From Viscum album (lineage: Eukaryota; Streptophyta; Magnoliopsida; Santalales; Viscaceae): 64,000 nucleotides of DNA. This document shows positions 26,301-39,863 of the stretch, piece after piece (position 1 is the stretch's first letter; every line of letters starts with the position of its first letter). The notes under the pieces were generated by a model that saw only the letters and a program-made list of their open reading frames with translations, was not told the origin of the DNA and made no database searches. The translations under genes were made by a program, and so were the position numbers. The DNA is taken from positions 314,856,206 through 314,920,205 of the forward strand of contig OY728119.1 in NCBI GenBank assembly GCA_963277665.1. The letters are read 5' to 3'.

Positions 26301-29300
26301 TAATTCTTCAATTAGAGTCTTCAATTTTATAAAAATAATTAGTTATGGTAACATTCATGTCAGTATCTATACCTCAACTCAAACATCATTACGAGTCATG
26401 ACACATTGAATTTAAATTTATATTGCATCATTTTTTACCTTACAAATCTATATTATTCTACTTTTTTATTTTTCTTCAATGATATATATATCAGACCAAA
26501 ATACTTCTCTCTTGATTCACCACCTTCTTATTATCACTTAATGAATACATGTTATACAACAACTACACCTCTTCAAACTTATCCTCTTTCTTCTTCTCTT
26601 CATCTTCTTCCTCGGCACAAAATATTTTCAGTAGATTTTTTTACTGATTTCATCTACCTTATTCTCTAACAAAAAATAGATTCGAATTATACTTTATTTA
26701 ATTATAAAAAACATTTGAATATTATTTTAATACTTTGAGTATTTAATTATCATTATATTCTTTATTTTGACAATCTTAATTTTCAATGTAAATTATTAAA
26801 CAGAATCATGTGTGCCTCCTCCTACTGATCTCAAACTATTTACCTTCTTATAATAATATATATCAATTGTTATTCCATTAATACCCATGATCAAATATGT
26901 CTAACAATAAATTCTCCAGCATTTATCTTCATAAATGATTTCAAATATTCATATTGGAAATATTTTATTTATCATGGAAAGATCATATAATTGTTTTTCA
27001 TTTAGTTCTCCTTAAAACTTGTATTGAATCAATGCTCAATCATCAGCATCATAATATTTAATCCATGAAGAATATATTGGTATCTTCTAACATTAATTTC
27101 AAAATTTCTATTTTTTTTCAAATCTATTAAACTTTACAAAATAAATAGAATTTATTTTATGTATCTTCATTGAGCTTTCATATATTATTCAGCATATATC
27201 ACATATTTTATATGATCTTGATAATCTTATACATTTCATGTATTTTTTTAAAACAAAAAAATATTATATATCATATCAATTATGATAATGTTTGAACATT
27301 AAATCGATAATATATTCCATATAATCTATTATTTATTATTTATGCTCAAAATATATTACGTATCATACATTTATCAGATACTTTTTCAAATTTTTTATCT
27401 TCAATATCTTAAATTCAATCTATGATATATTTTATATGACCAGAAAACCTTCATTATTCTCTAAATATTTTATGTATCATAGTATATCCCAGCCTTTGTG
27501 ATTTGATTATATGAACCTCAAGATATATCATCAACATTCACATAGATATATAATTCATTCACAAGAAAACCAAACATACCATATGTAATATGTCACATAT
27601 CGTATTATAATATCATAAGAACTTTTCCATTGGTTATTTTATGAGGAAAACATGAGTAAATTATATAAGAAAACCATTATTATTAAAAACAAAATAGAGT
27701 CTATTGATATATTTTTTGAGAATCTCTAAACACATCTGACCATCTCAAAATATTATAAAAATTGTCAAGAACATTTCAAGTAATAATTAGACTATTTAGT
27801 AATTATCTCAAAGAATATTATATTATATATATTATATTTTATTATTATTTTAATATATTTCCACAAACTCGTCTCTTATAGCTCCAAACATATCATTCCC
27901 AAAAAATTATCTCCTTATGATAATCAATATATGCAACATCTTTAATGATTGATAATACATGGATGGTTACTCACTCTTATAACCTACTTTGGTAGTTCCT
28001 AAATCAAAACCCATTTAGTATTTCTATATCCATATTTTCAAACTCATCTTTTAATTATAGAAAGCTTCAATGTTATTTAAAATTATCCCAAATTGGTATT
28101 AGTAAATTCATTATTCACTAACTTTTATGTAATTTTTACAAATATAATAAAATATCCCCACTACAATCCTAAAATATATTTTACTACATCCATGAATCAA
28201 TTTGTCAATGAACTTCATGAAAAAGTACACATTTACAATCATAAATGAAATTATATCAATCTACTACTCGATTTATAAAGAATGAATGGATCTCTAAAAT
28301 AAAAAGGTTGATAGAATTAAATATATCTCATAGGAACTCTAGTATTACCTCATTAGCTTATCCACTACATTCATTTGACACTTCATCATCACCCAACATC
28401 AATACATATTCACTTCACATATCATTACAGATTAAAAAAACACTCACTATGATAATAAATTTAGGATACTCAGTTAATATAATGGTCATTTTACTCTTTT
28501 ACAATCATTTATGCAACATTACAAACTTCACTAAAATTCATTTACCTTATTCCATTCTCAAACATTCTGCTATATTTCATGTTTGTTTAATTATTTTACA
28601 AAATGTACTCAATGCTATGATCTCCAATGGGAGGTCCAAGAATGAATACACCATGATTTTAGTATTTTTATTTACTTTTAGTTTTATTCCCCTTATAATT
28701 TTTATAATTATATTAAATATTTTTATAGTGATATTAATGTTAATTTAATTCTATCTAATAATATTCCAGATTAATGAAAGAAGTTAATTTTCTTATCAGA
28801 TATATATTTCAAATAAGAAATTTTTTTGAACACATCAAAATTAATAAATGGAATTTCATAAACAAATATGGGGAATTACAACCAAATTCTATTACACTTT
28901 TATTTTTCTAATATTATACTTCATTCCTATATGTTTTCCAGACAGTTGTGAAAACTATTTTTACTCAAGTTGAATGAATTACTATTATCATAGAGAAATG
29001 GGGTTGTAAATTCATCTTTCTATTCTATTTATTCAAGTTATTATGTGATCTATAGTAATTTGAGACAAACATTAATAAATATAATATAATTAGTTTTAAG
29101 TTATAATTGATTCTTTAGGATGCTATATACAAATTTACTTCATCAATAGAATTAAATTATTGATTTGAATATTCTATCATATATATTAAATTTCTAAATA
29201 TAATCAATAGAATGTATTATTTATCTTTGAAAAATAATATAAATCCTTATTAATATTTCATTTTTGGTAGAAACAAATTACCTTCACCAGCACTATGTGA

Positions 29301-30660
29301 GTCCCCATTAAATCACTTTTTTTTATCTTGATGCAAGCCATGATAAATATGAAATATTTGATCTCCAAGATCTCAAATATATAATTATTACAATAAATTA
29401 TCCTAACTTTAGTTTTGTTCTCTAATTTCACAAGTGTATATTTTATTAATTATATTTTAGTAGAAATAAAAAATGATAAAATCTGTTTTATCCACTTTAG
29501 GAATTCTTTTTAATACATAGAGAGTATATTTAAATTTCTTTATAAATTTAAATCTTTTTCATTTTAATCACCAAAAATACAAATAACATTTTAATTTACC
29601 AATTAAATAAATTTCAAATTTTTTATTCTCCCACAATGTATCTCTGAAGTCCATAATTTCTCCAGAATGAATCCAACCTAGAGTAATATTATTCTAGTAT
29701 ACATTCAAATCTGTAGACTATTTTAATGCATGAATACTCTAATTTGGTCATTATATTAGAGTACATAATTATTTCCATATTATTCTTTTTCTTATCATAA
29801 ACTTCTTATAAGGTGATGTTTTAAATATATTTGGAATACCTTGAATTTTCTTTGAATACTAATTTTAATAAAAAACAATGTCCTTAAGAATTTCTATAGG
29901 GGAAAACATTCATCAACACATGCAACCTCAATTTTAACATACCACTTGAAATAAAATCAAAATTTATTCCATACCACTTCATAATCATAATTGAGTTTAT
30001 TTCTTTAAATGTATTGTTTTTCAAATTTCATTATTTTTTTGCGGTCTTGTAAAAAACACGAATGTGTTATTCTTATCAATTTGATTATGTTTACCACAAA
30101 TAATATTAATATAATTATATATAAAATTATTTTAGCTTACTAAGTTCACTTATTTTCTATCTAAACATTAAAATTAAATGGATCAACCTTAGAATCATCA
30201 TAATAATCAAATTCAAGTTTATTATTTTACTACAAATCGCTTTCTTTTGAGGATATATTAGTCTATAATCTTTTTATTTATTAATTCAAACTATTATATC
30301 ACTAATTTATCAAACGATTTTGAATAAAATGACATTATTTAGCTGTAATGTAATAAAATAATCATTATATAATTCTAATTTGGTTTCATTTTTGGTCCAT
30401 GGTTCCATTTTTATAAATATTAACCTTTGTAAAAAAAATTAATATTTACTCCCCTTCGATTTATATGTATTTCTAACAATCATTACCATTGTAAATGATG
30501 CAAAAATATGAACCTTCTATCTCTTAAAATTGAGTAAAGAATATTTTTCAATTACAATGATTAGATATTTCATTTACTTTGGTTGAGTTGAATTAACTAT
30601 TTAACCCATGAATTATTTTTATATTACTTATAAATAAAAAACCCTATATCCATAATTAGG
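23351..30660. other. AT-rich decayed intergenic DNA, no recognised gene
   Basis: About 7.3 kb of very AT-rich sequence. Open frames are short and of poor composition. The longest, 28245-28748 plus (167 codons), is rich in I, L, F, N and S and matches nothing I know. Phrases such as TTATGTATCATAG (24604, 27473) and ATTACGTATCATAC (27355) recur but do not form a clear array. The region probably contains the IN/RT part of the copia relic to the right, too decayed to read by eye. Confidence 0.5.
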
Positions 30661-30689
30661 AAAAATATTTTCACAAATTATTTTTTTAG

Positions 30690-31010
30690 TTAAAAAAATT
30701 CATATTTGACTTTTATATTACAAATTCCTTGGGAGAAATTTATCACATTACATAATAAATATAATTTTCTTATACAATATAAATTATTCCTCAAGCCTTC
30801 TACATATAACACATATATTTTCAATGTCATTTCCCCTATGTTGAGATTTATTAATTTAATTTTAAGATTAAAATCATCTTCAAAACATGAAATCCTACCC
30901 ATAATATCATTTAAATACATCATGATAGAAATATTACCTTTCATATGAGAAGAAAAACATCTATGTAGTATATATATTCATGAAAAATTGGTTTTATTTG
31001 GATATACATA
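30690..31010 (-). pseudogene. Ty1/copia-like protease and pre-integrase remnant
   Basis: The 84-aa minus open stretch 30690-30944 contains VLYVEGLRNNLYCIRKL, close to the copia GAG-pre-integrase motif 'VLYVPGLK.NLLS..QL', then NFSQGICNI ('F....C.I'). Just upstream, after a stop, is a CFSSHMKGN segment, like the protease block 'DSGCS.HMTGN' with the active-site DSG lost. In copia polyproteins the protease precedes this domain and integrase follows. No convincing integrase or RT could be read below 30690. A plus ORF at 30706-30948 is the shadow of this one. Confidence 0.55.
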
Positions 31011-34000
31011 AACATGATAGATTAATTTTATATTTTTCATTCCACTCCACCTAAGTTAGTGAGTCAAATGAGTTTTTATGTTTATTTTTGTACTTTAGAA
31101 TTTATGATATCTACCTTCTTTTTTAAGAAATTTTTTTCTCAATTGTCTTGTTTTTATATTTAAATTTATATTCTTTGTTTTATTCTTTAAATTTCTTTAT
31201 AGAAACGTTTCTTCTAAAAATCATATGGAAGAATATAACATTAAGACTATATCTTTTAAAAACAAAGTAAAAACTATTAAAAGAATATTTTCTAATATGA
31301 TTTAAAGTATAAAATAAAATAAATCATCATATGAAATTATAATTTGATGTTTGAGTTTTCTTATATTCATTCACAGCCCCATGGAATGACGAGGAATGCT
31401 AAAAAAATAAATATTTCTTTAGATAAATATTTATCTCCACACCTATATAATATTTTCCAACACCATGTAAATTTTATTATTTCAAAAATTATATCTTTTT
31501 TATTTCTAATGGTACTATGTTGATTTAATTTCTTTCTAAGAAAATATTCTGAATAAATTCACAATATAATTTTCTTTTATAATGTTATCATTAATAAGTG
31601 AAATAATCACTTATATTTTGGGATTCATTATAAAAATACAATCATTTCCTCTAGTATTTTCATTGTTGATACTTACATTTTTTGAATTTTCATAATGATA
31701 AATGATTATATTAACATATATAATGTTCTGGTTGAAACCACTTCAACATATAATATATTATTTTTTCCATTTCTTCAAGTATCAAAAAAACTCATTAAAT
31801 ATTTTTTACTATTATTCAATTTTGAAATTTAGATAAAAAATTATTTCAATACCCTTATATTAAATCAACACTATTATTTTACCAAATCTTACAAGACATC
31901 AATATCCAAATCTTAATCCTGTAGAAACATTTTATATTAACTAATAAAAATGTAACAATTAGTTTTTATTATCAAAATATTATATATCTAAATACAATTC
32001 AACTTAATGAAAACCTACACCTTCTATTTAATTTTTATATTTATAGAAATATCATTAACCCTGTTATGATCAGGTACCTCTAAAATATCATAATATACAT
32101 GATACATTAAATCCTTATCTTTATAAATATCATTAGCATTATTTCATTTATCTTTTATTTACAGGATATTTTTCTTTTAAAATTTATTTTTGTACCATAT
32201 TTTTTTCTCTTGTTGAATTTTCCATTTTTAAACATTTTGGGAGTTATTTTTGGAACTATAACATTATATTCATAATTTTTGGACATCTTGGGAGATTAAT
32301 AAGAAATAATATCTACCTCATTATACTTGAAACAAGCTAGTGTAAGATTCACAATTAATTTTTATTCCCCCACACAAATATTTCAATGCATAAAATATTA
32401 TAATTTATTTAAAACTCATTTATAATATAATAAAAAATATGTTTCTCAATGTCCTTAATATCAAATTCTTTTGGTAATGTTTCTTCAAAAATTTCATTGC
32501 TTCCTTTGTTTCATAAAACTGATGACCAATCTAAAAGCTATATAGAAGTATTATTTTTAAGTATAATGTTTTATTCAAAGATTATTTGGGGTTAAAATTT
32601 TGAGGAATTATTATCAATGAAATATAAATAACAAAATTAGTAATGTATAAACATAGAACTTCCATAGAACATAACATTATAAACAACCACAATTAAAAAC
32701 TATATAATGTTTTTGTTATTTTATTTTTAAATCCTCAAACATGTTTATAAGACATAACATTTTATATATTTTATATTATAATCTACCTCATATATATTAG
32801 AAATTTAATCCCTACGAGAATTTAAATATTTATTTCTGATGACCAACACAGAAACTATAATGCTTAAATATTATTTTTTTTAATTCACCTTGAATATATA
32901 TCAATAATTTTTTGGTGTAAAATTCCTCAATGTGAAGTTTCTATCTATTGGTTTGATTGTGTTTGTTGACATATTCAGTTTGTTATGGTTCTGCAGGTTT
33001 TTTCATGAATAATGTTTCAGAAGGGGACGATTATTACCATTATTTTCCAAAATTATTGCTATTAATTTTAGGGAGGATTAAATGAAATATAATATTCTTT
33101 CTGATGTTAAACAAGTCCCTAGTGTAACACATACATGAATTAATTCAACTATTAGTTATTAACTCATGAGACTACTCAGTGGGTATGCAATTGTAATGAA
33201 GTAACATGATAGGTGACTCCCTAAATGAAGCTTGTAATTGAAGTGTAAATTAAGGATTCATTATGAAGGGTGTTAATTAATTGGTATACGTGAAAGAGTT
33301 TTTCAGTATTGTATGTGTTTTGTGGGGTTATAATGTTGTTTTTTAGAAGTATTATAAATGTGAGGGTGCATAAGGAGTTGAAAAAAATTGAAAAATAATT
33401 TCATGATTAGAATGTTTTTTGGTTTTCTTTACCTATATAAAGAATTCTAAATAACTTTTATGAGTAGAAAAAAATTATATTTTATGATAACCATTAGAGA
33501 ATTAAAACAATATAGAAGTAGTTTTTAATGATAAAATTCTATAATAATGGAGGTTCACATATTAAACTCATGAAAAAGGTTGTCTCTATAGTCGGAATGT
33601 AAAGGGAGAATTCTCATGTAGGTGGTTCATGAATTAGGTAGTTCACACAGGATAGACCAACTAGGAACTGAATGGAGAATGTTGGTTGTACGGGTAGTGC
33701 ATGGGGAGTAACTCATAAAGGTGTCCAACACTATGGGTCCATGTTGGTGTATCTCCTAAAAGATATTCGACTCAGTAGGTGTGTAGTTTTTGAGTTGTCT
33801 ATACATGATTGGAATTTTTTATATTAGAAAAAGTTTTAAATGGATTTTTAAATAAATAAGAATCTATAAAGTATTTTATATTTAATATCATTACGAGGAA
33901 ATTAAAATTTATGACATAATAAAATATGTTTGAACCAAATATAATCTGATTTAGAACTATAGAATAATCTTATGGATGAATAGTGTGTTTACAATTGTGA

Positions 34001-34470
34001 TGTTAGTAGTGTATTCTTAAAGGGTGAATGGTTATAAACTAGGGGTATAATGAGTATCCTCTAAACTCTATGATAGTAGTGTCCTGTAGTCGATTCTGGT
34101 ATATTGGAACATCACTTTTGTATACACTTTGGACTATACTAATTGGGGTGAACCATGCAAAATTTTTCTACCTCTTTAATACTCTTGTATATATATATAT
34201 ATATTAATGTGATTATAATAGACAAGAAAATTTTGTTAATGAAGAAAGAAGATTAAAGGGGTGGGTGTCTTAATTCTTCATACCTAGATTTACCTCCCGC
34301 CTCACTCAAGGTATTTAACCTTATGGGGGAAAATTTATTTCATAGTTAACGGTTATATTTAGGTGTATTATAACAAAATTAATGTAATAGAAGTAGTTAG
34401 TCATTGAGGGATTAAAATATTATATGGAAAAAAAATTCAACCTTGCAAGAATGAGATATAATACTATGTT
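31011..34470. other. AT-rich decayed DNA, no recognised gene
   Basis: 31011-32930 is extremely AT-rich. From about 33000 the base composition changes to G-richer plus strand with phrases such as GGTGACTCCC and GTAGGTGGTTCATG; this may be an LTR or 5' leader of the gag-like remnant that follows, but I could not find a matching second copy or a primer site. A (TA)n run is at 34188-34204. Confidence 0.4.
34188..34204. repeat. (TA)n microsatellite
   Basis: Seventeen bases of uninterrupted alternating T and A. Similar runs lie within LTR1 of element A (about 51345-51380). Confidence 0.8.
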
Positions 34471-34739
34471 TGACAATTTATCATGGATGTTTTTACTTCA
34501 TAAATTATTTTATTATGTTCAATATGGATAGTGGGTCTCTACCAAAAGTAAACCATATATAATTTTACACAGAAACTAGTGGAATCAATTATTTAATGGG
34601 ATCCCTATCCATGATAATGTACATGAATTGTATTTCATGTGAAAGATGAAATTCCCAGTAGGAAAAGATGATCAATATCTATGTTGGAGACTAAAAATAA
34701 TTAGAATACAAATTTCAATTACATTAAAACAAGTATGAG

Positions 34740-35340
34740 TACATTAGGATTCATCCCAATGAATATGTCAATGTATTATTTGATTGGATGAATGTTATTA
34801 TGGAAGATATGAATAGTATTATAGAATCCCTCAATTATGTGAAGAATATGAAGGAAACCCTTATATTAATTACACCCTAATTCAATATTAAAGTCTCTAT
34901 ACATGATGATAAATATTTAATCGAGAAAAAATTTCATAGTTTACAAATTACACTTTCATAAAATGAGATGAGAGATGATGGAAATGAGGGAATAGAAAAG
35001 TGTAAATACAATGAGGTTTATTTTAAGGTGAATAAGAATCTCACCATTGAGGATGTTCCAAAAAATTATAGGGTGGATGATTTCATGTCATTACCTTCCT
35101 CAAATATTAAAAGAGGAAAATATATGTTTAAATTAAGACTTCCACTCATATGGTATCAATGTGGAATGATTGGTAACCTTTCAGTGAAGTGTGATATAAT
35201 GTTTCAAGATTATAATGATGATTATAAAATTCCAGTAAAGAAGTTATTGAACAATGTAAAAGGCGGGAGATCCAAAAAATATCATTTCATAGAGAATGGA
35301 ACCTGCTTTCCAAAAAAAATTATTCTTTAGAAGAAAGTGA
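34740..35340 (+). pseudogene. Retrotransposon gag-like remnant with zinc knuckle
   Basis: The open frame 34968-35330 (120 codons) begins MRDDGNEGIEKCKYNEVYFK, which resembles the 'YEMR...NE..FK' end of the UBN2-type Gag of plant copia elements. At 35151-35192 it reads WYQCGMIGNLSVKC, a CX2CX4HX4C knuckle with the first C replaced by W and H by N. Upstream frames to about 34740 read like a Gag body (SIIESLNYVKNMKETLI) but with stops. Gag forms the particle that packages element RNA. The remnant is cut off by the Helitron at 35698. Copia assignment is tentative. Confidence 0.5.
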
Positions 35341-35697
35341 GGCATAATAAATTGAACACTAAAAAGAACATATAGAAAATTATATGGTGGTTGTTTGTGA
35401 TAAATCCTTAGAAATGGAATATATATATGTATATTAAGGAAATATAGATGAAATAGTTGTTCCCCATGTTGAACTATAGTCCATTACTTTGGAAAAAGTC
35501 GTTTAGATAGCCAAAATGAAGTAATAAAAGTTTATATGTTGTAGCAAGAAGGGGATAAATATCTTCTACAGGGATAAATTGAAAATTATAGAAGTAATAT
35601 GATATAAATATTATAGAATTTTATTGATTTCAAGATCAACATTGAAGAACATACTAGGGTTATATATAATTCGACAAAGACTGTGAAATCCACTATA

Positions 35698-35716
35698 TCT
35701 ACTAAACCTGGGTGTC
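35698..35716 (+). other. Helitron 5' terminus
   Basis: TCTACTAAACCTGGGTGTC, preceded by A at 35697. Plant Helitrons start with TC, often TCT(A/C)TACTA-like. The next 60 bases (CCTACGTGTCACC...) mark the change from AT-rich flank to GC-richer element. Confidence 0.7.
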
Positions 35717-35839
35717 TCTATGCCTACGTGTCACCTACACATTGCACCACGTCACCCACTTTTCCAGTCCATTTACCAAATCACCCTCCAAAATCCAGTT
35801 GAACCCCCGCAATAACCATCACAAATCGACTCCCACTGA

Positions 35840-36215
35840 TCCATCACCGCGATTCATCTCTGACATTAGGGTTCCTCGCTTCCAGCTTCTTCGGCCCAAG
35901 TCCACTTGCGCTGCACCTATCCTCTCAGTATCCCGAGGCTTCTTTTCCTCGCTTCCAGCTTCTTCCTCCTACGTCCACTCGCACTGCACCTATCCTCTCA
36001 GTATGCCCAGGGTTCCTGATATGGTTACCCATCCCAATCCTGCTTCGACTCCGACCAACACATCACCATGACCCATCTCCGACAATACGGTTCCTCGCTT
36101 CCAGGTTCTTCCTCCCGCGTCCACTCGCGTTGCACCTATCTTATCAGTATCCCTAGGGTTCCCGATTTGGGTACCCATTCCGATCCTGCTTCTACTCCTA
36201 CAATCCAACGACCGC
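35840..36215 (+). repeat. Internal subterminal repeats, three copies
   Basis: CCTCGCTTCCAG(C/G)TTCTTC begins at 35874, 35947 and 36093, each followed by (C/T)GTCCACT(C/T)GC and TGCACCTATC and then a CTATC...TCAGTAT phrase. The unit with ATCACC..GA(C/T)..ATCTC upstream is shared by the first and third copies, and CCCAGGGTTCCTGATATGG / CCTAGGGTTCCCGATTTGG by the second and third. Steps are 73 and 146 bases. It produces a proline/serine-rich ORF (35712-36071) that is probably not a gene. Confidence 0.65.
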
Positions 36216-37173
36216 ATCTGTTGATAAGGTAATCATTCTTCTACATTGTCTAAACCTAGACGCACTGCAAATTCACCTCCATATCATTATTAGTTTTCCG
36301 TATATATATGGTAATCATTTTTTCTGCTGCTACACCCACATTCGGCTCGCGATTACTTTTCATTATATTTCACGTTTATCTTATTTGCATCGATGCACCA
36401 CTCACCAAGTTATAGTTCCGAGGAAGCCTTCCGTCCCCATGTCAAGTACACTTTGCATCGCCATTATATCGATCTATTCCTTCAACAATGTTTGATTGTG
36501 TTATGATTTATATGTTATTGCAGTGAATCGCATATTTAGCTGTTTCTGTGAATCATGTCTTATACAAACTTTTCCCTCAGTCGCTCCTTGGTTCCATCGC
36601 CTATTCCTACTATTTCTTCAACTACACCTGCTCGGCCTTCGCCTCCAAGAATTCATGGAACCGCTGCCTGAGCCTCAGCCAACATCCCTGCATCATGAAA
36701 TAAATTACTTAAAACCCAATCCCATGTCACTTCTTCACGATGTCCATGCTTGATTCTGCGAGAAACATCTGGTATGTCTAACTTTCTAATTGTCTGATTC
36801 ATATTCACATAGGTAGATTCATATTTCCATAGTTATGAAACCAATTTGGGTTGTAAGAATCTATGTTTATAATATGTGTTAAGTTATTTTTTGGTTCAGG
36901 TATGTTTCATTGCAATATTCTTCATCAAGAATTGGTTCTCCGGGTTACTTATAACTCCATACACCCATTTTAGGTATGTTTCATTTCAATCACTTGTGTA
37001 CTAGAGACAATTATCATCATTTCGTTTCTGGGTTTGAATAATTTATATGCGTGCTCATGTGATCATATTAATGCAGGTAATTTGTTTTCCCTATTGACTA
37101 CACCATGTTTTATTTATGCACTAAAAGCATACGAACTAAATGAATTATAAATTTCCCACATTTTTTCCATGCA

Positions 37174-37305
37174 GGTATAGGTTACTAGGATGCTGACATA
37201 GATATGTTCTCGGATAAGATCGGGCTCAATAAAGAAAAACACTAGAAAATGTTGCCCTCAGTTTTATTTAGATCTCAGAAAGGATAACTTCACTCTTCAA
37301 CAGAT
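37174..37305 (+). repeat. Exon-like repeat, copy 1
   Basis: Follows TTTCCATGCAG (a good splice acceptor). Shares GTATAGGTT.C.AGGA.GCTGACATA, ATGTTCTCGGATAAGA and CCCTCAGTTTTATTTAGA with copy 2 at 39864-39990. The frame equivalent to copy 2's open frame here has several stops, so this copy is more decayed or not coding. Confidence 0.6.
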
Positions 37306-39719
37306 TGGTATGTTATTTGAATGTTATATGAAAATCAGGAGTTCGCTTACTGAGTTAGATGTTGCATATGTAGTTTGTGGATTGCATATTTCTTTTTTCA
37401 AATTAATTAATTCTGTAATTCTGTAATGCTCTATCTTCAAGAGTATTTTTTTCTGCTTCCTTGCTGTACACGAACATATTCCTTAGATGGAAGATTGTAA
37501 ACAGTAATGTATGATGGTCTCCTATGAAACCATTAAAATATTACTTGTACGGGAGACTCAAGAAAAAAAACGCCTTCCTTTCCGGGTTAGTAAATGAAAC
37601 AAAGAAACAAGCTTCATATGTATTCATGTTTTCATTATTTTGGGTTGTAATCTAGGGAAAATTCTAGGGTATTCTTACATCTTCATGGTGGGTAGTGTTT
37701 GGGAATTTGATATTTTTTTTCAAAACACTATTCATTCTATAATTGGTATGTCGTTATGTGCATTTTCTTCATTCTCTAACTTGATGTTCATTAAGATGAA
37801 TACTCAATTGCAGTATATGAAGTCTTAGCCACCTGGATATCTGTAAACTATTTCTTTCTTGACACAACCACAGGCTGTTACCAAAATATTTAACACCACC
37901 AAAAAGGTAATTCCAGACATTATTAATTCTCTTTTGATTAAGTGTGAGTTATTATTTTTGAAGTTTTAATTATAATAAAAGATGCTTTCTATTTTTGGTT
38001 TTCCTTTTCTATTGAAAATATATTTCTATTTTTTGATAAATAATTGCAAAGTTACATATTTTCGTATTAATGAAGTTCTTATATATACATAACAGAACAT
38101 TTGTTCTGTTGCAGTCTGTTTAGTTCATATACCAATAATGTTTTCTATTTTGATTAATTTGTTTCCAAATAAAATTTCAATTTTAACTATTGAATAATAG
38201 TTCATGTATGGAGATATGTTAATTACATGGAAACTTTATGGTCAACTGTGCATGGATGTGACTAAATCCAACATGTAAATCCAAGACAATCACTTTTATG
38301 TTTCACTAAATTGTAGGCAATGATATGATATTCATCTACAATTTTTAACATTGGTCATCTGCTCATTGTACGTCAACATGTTTTTGACACATTCTTGAAC
38401 TGTGGTTTTAGGTTTGTAGTAGGAAAAAAAGGGAATAGACCTATCTCCAGTAGTCCTATGGATCCATGTCAATCCTCTGGCTGAATCTAATTACATATTT
38501 GTTAGGATTCGGTATCAGAGGTAGGATATCCCAATTCTTCAAATCTGAGCATTTGTACTTATTTTCGTGGGTATGTCGTGTCTTCCAGGGACATGTCTAT
38601 TCATAAGAACCAACCATGTTGTGTTTTGGTTGTGTTCAACACAGGTTTTTTGGAAGTTTAAACTATTTTAATCATACCTTGTCTTCGGAATCACTGATTA
38701 ATTTCAGTTTTGGAAGTCGGTCTACCTTTACTTTCCATCATCCAGTGATATTAAGAATAATCATCCAGAATTCTCAAAACAGCAAATTTCTGTTCTATTT
38801 CCCATCAATTTGGAAGACATATTGAAGAATGTGAGCAGAAACGAGTTTGCATTTTCAGGTATCGGTGGATCATTTTGTTCTGTTTTATTATCTTATTCTT
38901 TTTTAGAATTCAATAATGATTTACTTTATTATTTACTTCTACCAATAAGATGTCACACATTTGTATATATCATATCCAGTACATCCATTATCTATACCCA
39001 TTATATAGAATATTTGTCTCTTTGCATTTATTTTTCTGGGTCTTTTGTAAATAACCCTTTGCATTAACTTGATCTTTGTGATGGATTTTTCTTATTCTTC
39101 TGACAGTTAATGTTATCATCAATAGTTATTTTCTTTCTGTTCGTATTTCTTGTGTGTGGCTAACAATAGACTGTTATGAGAATCCCTAGAGATATTATGT
39201 TTTTCATCCTTTGAATTTTCAATCTACAACATTTGATGAGATATTCTTTACACGTAGAAAATTCTTTTTCCTATTTCATCTAGGGATCTTAAATTTTTTA
39301 TGTATTGATTCTGGGATACATGTACTGCCATGAGTATCATCATTATTTCCAAGATGGTTTTGGTTGCACCATTTCTATGCAGTGAAATGTTTTCAATATA
39401 TTCTATGAGCCTCATTTCTAATACTTGTGTTTAATGATCGATATATATACTCTCATTGATGGTTATTTATGTAGGTGTAGGTGGAAAAGAAGACAATTAT
39501 TATTTCCTCTTAATTTCAGAGACTGATCAGAATACAATTGGGTATCATTATATGCAATTCAAGATTATGTTTTCTTAAAATATGTTGAATTTCTGTAACT
39601 TTCTGCCTGTAACTGTAGCTTTTAACTTTTCTTTTTTCCCACTCTCATTTCCATCATATATTATTTGATCTTTCTTTATGATAGAAATAGTAGTATAACT
39701 GCCTATAAACATATTGAGT

Positions 39720-39790
39720 CTTGTGTTCTCTAGAAAGGACAACTTTCCACTTGAACTGTGAGCATGCATCTCTGAAGGCTTAATTTTTTA
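39720..39790 (+). repeat. Partial copy of exon-like repeat tail
   Basis: CTAGAAAGGACAACTTTCC followed by CTTGAACTGTGAGCATGCATCT repeats the tail of copy 2 (CTGAAAGGACAACTTTCC, TTGAACTGTGAGTATTCATCT at 39972-40004), about 240 bases upstream of it. This suggests a local duplication within the Helitron. Confidence 0.6.
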
Positions 39791-39863
39791 CTTTCAAATG
39801 TGAATTAATTGGATATTTTACTCAGTGAATCCCATGATCAAGGACCTTCCTTTATTCATGAAG

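Noticed and set aside
27100..27520. Apparent tandem array with ATGTATCAT phrases
   Set aside because: Spacing is irregular and words are short and AT-rich, so chance is likely; no unit could be defined.
30706..30948. 80-codon plus ORF
   Set aside because: Exact shadow of the minus-strand copia pre-integrase remnant.
34090..34112. Possible primer binding site CTGGTATATTGGAAC
   Set aside because: Only TGGTAT agrees with the usual site, and no LTR end is visible beside it.
35712..36071. 119-codon plus ORF at the Helitron 5' end
   Set aside because: It is produced by the GC-rich subterminal repeats, is Ser/Pro/Thr-rich without a domain, and an opposite-strand ORF overlaps it.
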